DNA from: Paratinospora sagittata
Lineage: Eukaryota; Streptophyta; Magnoliopsida; Ranunculales; Menispermaceae
Reading direction: 5' to 3'
DNA: 64,000 bases
Assembly (NCBI GenBank): GCA_035771175.1
Contig: CM069593.1
Coordinates: forward strand, 19,249,956-19,313,955
Shown here: piece after piece, positions 58,741-64,000 of the stretch
Numbering within the stretch: the first letter of the stretch is position 1
Layout: each line of letters begins with the position of its first letter
Notes under the pieces: generated by a model
What the model saw: the letters and a program-made list of their open reading frames with translations, nothing else
The model's database searches: none
What the model was told of the DNA's origin: nothing
Position numbers and translations under genes: made by a program

Positions 58741-60108
58741 ATGCAAACCAGGAAGAGAGGAAAGCCATGCACAATCCGTCCAGCAGAAGAGGCACCTCCT
58801 GTAGTTCAAAATTAGGAATCGCCGCCTCCGAGGACAGAGCCAGCCACACATGACACTGCCATTACGTCTGGGTAGGCAGTGCCACCTTAGCCCACATCCT
58901 TTGTCATGCCTTCGAGCATGGAAAAAAATTTCGTTGGATTTATCGAGGCGATGAAGGTAACTGTTCAGACTGCCGTTCATGAGATTGTGGCCAACCAAAT
59001 AGTTACTGTACAAGTACCTGTGCGATCTAGGTCAGAGAGCCAAATCGACTAAATCACGAAGTACAAGAGGCTACAACCCCTTACTTTTGTTGGCACCATT
59101 GATGCAGAAGAGGCGCAAAAATGGCTTGATGAGTCAAAGAAGGCTCTCGAGGCGATGGGAGTCAATGAAGGTCAAAAGATTCCACTTGCGTCCTACCAAC
59201 TTGTTGGTGGATAACAGTGAAGGAAGACCCGAGGACTAATGTAGCAGACATGACTTGATAACAGTTTGAGTCATTGTTCATTGACGAGTACTTTCCCAGC
59301 GCTGTGAGAAGGCAGAAGCGCCAAGAGTTCGCCAAGCTATATCAGGGCAGCATGACAGTCAGAGAGTATGCTGTCAGGTTCAAAGAATTATCGGCCTATT
59401 CTTTCTCCACCATCTCAACGGAGGAAGATAAAACCAAAAAATTTTAGAACGACCTTCGTCCTGACATCCGACAAGCCCTGTCGATCTTGGATCTCAAGAT
59501 TTACAGGGAGGTCATTAACAAGGCCATGAGCTTTGAGCAGGAAAAGGTTGAGCAGGAGCAGAGAATGAATATGGAAAAATGGCCTACAACATTTTCCCAA
59601 CAGGGCTCGCAGCAAGGCAATAAGAAGAAGCCTTACTATAATCAAAACTCAGCCCTCCCAGCCTTTGCTCAAAAGAATGAGGCCACGACACCTCTAGTTG
59701 AACCGTTTAACCCTAGCCATCAGGGTTATCGCAATCATGGCTGAGGAGGTCGTAATGGAAGGGGTGGCCGTCGCAATGACAATGGCAGGGGTGGTGGTTA
59801 GCACCACAATCAACATAGCCATCAGAACCAACAACAGGTGCCTCAGCAGCAGAGGCTGACCTGTTATAACTGCGGCCAACAGGGCTATGTCCTGCTCCCA
59901 CCCTCAGCAATCAAGGCAACCTGTTCCCGCTGTTCAAGTCCAACAAGCCCCACTTGCTGCTAATGCCCAACCCAAGCAGAACCAACAGACCCAGGGGGAA
60001 CGAAACCAGGGCAGAGCATTTGCCATTGCTCAACAACCCTTCCTAGACAACAATGTAGTCGAAAGTACATTTCTCTTGTTCAATACAATGGTGCATGTTT
60101 TGTTCAAT
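58741..60108 (+). pseudogene. Gypsy gag (broken)
   Basis: ATG at 58741 starts MQTRKRGKP. The readable order is MEKNFVGFIEAMKVTVQTAV, LTFVGTIDAEEAQKWLDESK, LFIDEYFPSAVRRQKRQEF, QGSMTVREYAVRFKELSAYS, NDLRPDIRQALSILDLKIYR, then a Gly/Arg/Asn-rich stretch and the zinc knuckle CYNCGQQGY at about 59868. The knuckle has Tyr where His is expected and the frame shifts right after it. Stops interrupt at many points (58815, 59049, 59214 and others). Gag would package RNA in virus-like particles, but this copy cannot make it. Confidence 0.78.
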
Positions 60109-63100
60109 TAAGGTGCTACGCATTCTTTTATATCTTCTGCATTGGTAAGGCATTTCGGGTTGCATCCTGAACCCGCAGACATCACAATCCATGTCACATC
60201 ACCATTAAGATCTAGTATTGACGTGAATTTGAAGTGTTATCGATGTAAACTTCGAATGTCAGAACATATATTTTGTGCATATCTCTTTGTGATGGACATT
60301 GAAGACTTTGACATCATCCTTGGCATGGACTGGCTCGCACCACTGAAAGCAAAGATCGATTGGTTTGAAAAAGCAAGTTCAGTTATCCTTGCCTACTGGG
60401 CAGTTTGTCAAGATTCAGGGAATGAGGAAATGAATACACAACTCGATTGTTGTACTTCTCAAGGCACAACACTGTACCCTCTCCTATCCCTTGGTGATGA
60501 CAATGAATCACCAGCACTGTACCTTCTCGAAGTACATGATGTCCCGGTAATATCTGAATTCCCAACGATTTTTCTAAACGACCTTCTTGGTCTACCTTCG
60601 GTTAGAAAATTGATTTTGAGATCAAACTCATACCTGGGATAGGGCCTATCTCAATTCCACCATACAGAATGTCCAATGTCGAGTTGGACAAACAACTGAA
60701 GAAATTGGAGAGTAATGTCTTCATCAAGAAAAATTCATCACTCTGGGGCACTCCAGTTCAATTTCTTCGCTAAAAGGATGGTTCGTTATGACTTTCCATC
60801 GACTATCGCAAGTTGAATAACGTCACCATCAAGAACAGACATCCACTACCCAGGATCGATGGCTTGTTCGACCAACTTAGAGATGTCAAATACTTCTTTA
60901 AGATTGGTTTAAGATTCGGTTATCATCAACTCCGGATCAAAAAGTCGGACATTACCAAGACGACATTCAGAACTCAATACGGTCATTACAAGTTCTTGGT
61001 CACGTCGTTCGGTCTAACAAATGCACCTGCTGCATTCATGAATTTGATGAACCGCATCTTCATGCTATATTTAGACCGATTCGTGGTGTTCTTTGTAGAT
61101 GATATCATGATATATTCCTCAACTAAGGAAGACCATAAGATACACCTAAGGATTTTCCTCCAGACTTGAAGAAGCCACCAATTGTATGCAAAGTTGAGTA
61201 AGTGCGAATTTTGGGCAAAGTGAGTTCAATTCCTTGGTCATGTGGTTTCAGGCAATGACATTGAGGTAGATCCTTCAAAGGTTGAAGCAATTTTAAACTG
61301 GAAGCAGCCTACCACTGTTACTCAAATTCGGAGTTTTCTTGGTTTGGCTGGCTATTACAGACGATTCATCAAGAATTTCTTAAAGATTGCTGAACCTATG
61401 ACCAAGCTCACTCGGAAAGATATTCGATTCATTTAGAATCCCGCCTGTGAATCTTCATTTTAGGAATTGAAGAAGTGCCTCACGACGACACCGGTACTAA
61501 TCACTCCACGAAATGGAGTTAGATTTTCACTATACACCGATGCCTCTCTCCAAGGCTTAGGTGCAGTACTAATGCAAGAAGGCCAAGTTGTTGCATATGC
61601 TTCGAGGCAACTGAAGATTCATGAGGGTAATTACCCAACGCATGACTTGGAACTTGCAGCTGTCGTATTAGCACTGAAGTTATGGCATCATTACCTATAT
61701 GGTGAACGGTTTAAGGTTTTCTCGGATCACAAGAGTCTTAAGTACATCTACACTCAGAGGGACCTAAACCTCCACCAAAGACGATGGTTGAGATTCTTGA
61801 AAGATTATGACTTTCAACTCCAGTACCATCCCGGTATGGCCAATGTTGTTGCAGATGGCCAATGTTGTTGCAGATGCCCTAAGTAGAAAATCTTATGCTG
61901 CTTGCACTCTTAACTTCGAGACGAGGAAGTTGGCTACAGAGATGGAGAATTTTAACCTACAACTGATTAAGGAGGGAGGAAGATCACGACTCTCTCAATT
62001 ACCAGCCAACTCTGAGTTGGTTCGAAAGATTTCAGCAGCATAGGCCAACGACCTTATGTTAATGGAGAAACGAGAACTTCTACTCAGCGGACAGAACCTT
62101 CCTCACTGGTTGGTCTCTGAAGACGGGGTAATTTTCTACAAAAAACGCCTCTGTCTGCTGAAAGATTCTGAGGTTCGAAAAGAAGTGCTCAGTGAAATGC
62201 ATTGTTCGAGGTTCACTATGAATCCTGAGGGAGACAAGATGTACAAGGATGTCAAGCGACAATTCTGATTTTCTGGAATAAAGAAGGCGATTGTAAACTT
62301 CGTTGCTCGATGTCTCGTTTGCCAGCAAGTAAAGGCAGAACGCAGACTTCCCTCTGGACTTCTCCAGCCTTTACCTATTAGAGAATAGAAGTGAGAGAAC
62401 ATTACAATGGATTTTGTTATAGCCTTGCCTCGAAATAATAAAGGGTAAGATGTTATCTTGGTTATCATTGACTGACTTACAAAGTCTGCACACTTTTTGC
62501 CAGTAAAGTTCATAGATAACCCCTCCAAGCTTGCCGAATTTTATGAAAGAGAGATCGTACACCTCCATGGCAGACCACTCACGATCGTCTCTGATCGAGA
62601 CACTCAACTCACATCAAAATTTTGGCAAAGCTTTTAGAGTAAAATGAGCTTCAGGATCACCATGAGCACAACCTTTCACCCTTAAATTGACGGACAGTCA
62701 GAGCGTCTTATCCTGATCTTGGAAGACATGTTACGTTGTTGCATTTTGGATTTTCATGACGAATGGGCAAAACACTTACATTTGGCTGAGTTTGCATACA
62801 ACGACAGCTACCAAACCAGTATCAGCATGGAACCATACGAGACTCTCTATGGTTGCCCTTGCACATCTCTGGTATGTTGGTTAGATATGGCAGATTGATT
62901 GTAGTTGGGGCCTGAACTAGTTCAAGAAACTTCTGAGAAAATCACACTAGTAAAGGAGCGACTTCGTGTAACACAAAGTCGCCAGAAGAGCTATGCTGAC
63001 AAGCATAGACAACATCTAGAATTTGACAAGGGGGACTTAGTTTTTCTAAAAGTTCAGCCTACAAGAGGTGTCAAACACTTTGGGATCAAAGAAAATCTCT

Positions 63101-63455
63101 CCTCAAGGGATATCGGTCCATTTCAGATCATTGAACGTATTGGCAAACTAGCATATCGTCTATCCCTTCTATCATCCATGTCTAAGGTTCATGACATTTT
63201 TCATGTATCCATGCTTTGAAAGTATCGTCCTGATCCTTCGCATATCATCCCTCTGGTCGAGGTTCGGGTTGAAGAAGGAAATAAGTATCAGGAAAGAGCG
63301 ATATAGATTCTGGATACAAAAACTCAAGAACTAAGGTGACGTAGCATACCACTTGTAAAGGTGCTCTGTGATCACCAAGGAGTAGTGGAAGCAACATGGG
63401 AACTAGAAGAAACAATTAAACTAAAATACCCTAAATTGTTTTCTATTAATAATTG
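60109..63455 (+). pseudogene. Gypsy pol: protease, RT, RNase H, integrase (broken)
   Basis: The protease start reads FN-stop-GATHSFISSALVRHFGL, where DSGATHSF is usual, then [60 protein letters not shown] (catalytic Asp of KIDLRSGYHQ is Gly here), [10 protein letters not shown] near 61095. RNase [52 protein letters not shown], with a 19 bp tandem duplication. Integrase: zinc region near 62200-62330 (CLVCQQVKAE), TMDFVIALPR, VSDRDTQLTSKFW, SERLILILEDMLR, then GDLVFLKVQPTRGVKHFG and VHDIFHVSML. At least ten stops and several shifts; long dead. Confidence 0.85.
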
Positions 63456-64000
63456 ATGATGTGATGCATTGTACTTTTCACTTATCAATAAAATGATGGA
63501 ACTTTGTTTATAATATCTTAATATATTCTTTCATTTAAATAACTATGCAGATGTCTGAAAATAATACCGATGGAGGTAATGATGCACACACACAATGGCC
63601 TCTTTGGCAACTTGTGGCAACTCCTTCAGGATCTGAGTCAAGCCACAACTAATTTGCATCACAACTCCATCGCCCCACAGACAACAATTCTTATCGCTAG
63701 AGCGTGCATGAATTTTTCGTAACTATTTTTCCCAAAACAAATCCAGTGCTCTCATCCTGACAAGATCTCTTACCAAAATTGCCAGGGGGCCGAATTCAGA
63801 CAACAACACGAAAAAGCATTCCGCCGCTCAACCTACCTCCCTTGAAACGCTGCAAAAGCAGAGCCCTACGCCACCATCTGTGAGGCAGATTTCGGAACCT
63901 TCTAAAGATGAATCCGACTCTATTTGCTCTCCATTGTTTGATGATATAAAGGATTCCACAGGCCACAGTGCTATTCAGGGGCCTTACAGGTACTACTCTG
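63456..64000 (+). other. Region after Gypsy pol with an open frame at the window edge
   Basis: AATAAA lies at 63487-63492. A short ATG frame starts at 63551 (MSENNTDGGNDAHTQWPLWQ) and soon stops. From about 63710 one plus-strand frame stays open to the edge, with words NSDNNTKKHSAAQPTS, QKQSPTPPSVRQISEPSKD and PLFDDIKDSTGHSA. Not recognised: it could be a third ORF or 3' region of the Gypsy element, or the start of something to the right. Confidence 0.35.

Larger units (their letters stand above)
58741..63455 (+). mobile_element. Ty3/Gypsy retrotransposon internal region, chromovirus-like, decayed
   Basis: The order gag, protease, RT, RNase H, integrase and a terminal chromodomain-like stretch is seen on one strand. 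RNase H and integrase blocks are of the common plant chromovirus kind ([19 protein letters not shown]-stop-IDGQSER, EATWELEETIKLKYPKLF). LTRs were not found inside the window. The right LTR may lie past 64000 and the left one is missing or too diverged. Confidence 0.82.

Overview
This is a nuclear genomic window from a flowering plant, almost certainly a eudicot. Four protein-coding loci with GT-AG introns and plant-specific or plant-typical products are present (VPS41, a plant GT4-like glycosyltransferase, a PLATZ protein, an EGY2-type chloroplast protease). They sit in AT-rich DNA crowded with Copia, Gypsy, L1, RTE, SINE, MITE and solo-LTR copies. I cannot name the species from sequence alone.

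Layout. At 1-3191 (minus) are the first four coding exons of VPS41; the gene runs off the left edge. From 3192 to 13079 is a divergent intergenic region holding a 4.35 kb Copia element (4831-9182, minus) with matching 133 bp LTRs, PBS, PPT and a GAAGA target duplication, but no recognisable gag. At 13251-31720 (plus) is a complete 14-exon gene (1,033 codons, frame conserved through every junction) for a plant GT4-like glycosyltransferase of the At4g01210/At5g04480 type. A 34-codon upstream ORF precedes it, and its introns hold two solo LTRs, a TRIM-like element, nested LINEs and two MITEs. At 36348-37307 (plus) is a four-exon PLATZ zinc-binding protein. At 47330-54132 (plus) are six exons of the C-terminal half of EGY2; the exon with the zinc-binding HEXXH motif was not found upstream in the window. 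A minus-strand L1 split by a 2.9 kb solo LTR fills 40.86-46.49 kb. At 55.6-63.5 kb (plus) lie a CACTA-like motif array, a decayed plant-transposon ORF and a decayed Ty3/Gypsy chromovirus-type gag-pol full of stops. An unexplained open frame reaches the right edge.

The four host genes share no obvious pathway: VPS41 acts in endosome-to-vacuole tethering (HOPS), the glycosyltransferase is probably a membrane-anchored secretory-pathway enzyme, PLATZ is a DNA-binding regulator, and EGY2 is a chloroplast membrane protease. The main story of the window is transposon layering. Several insertions can be ordered in time because the target duplication, and in some cases an uninterrupted homologous copy, is visible. 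I found no clear sign of an undescribed defence, toxin or biosynthetic system. The items most worth checking are the 5'-less EGY2, the antisense gene-like stretch inside the gag-less Copia element, the uORF, and the ORF upstream of the Gypsy gag.
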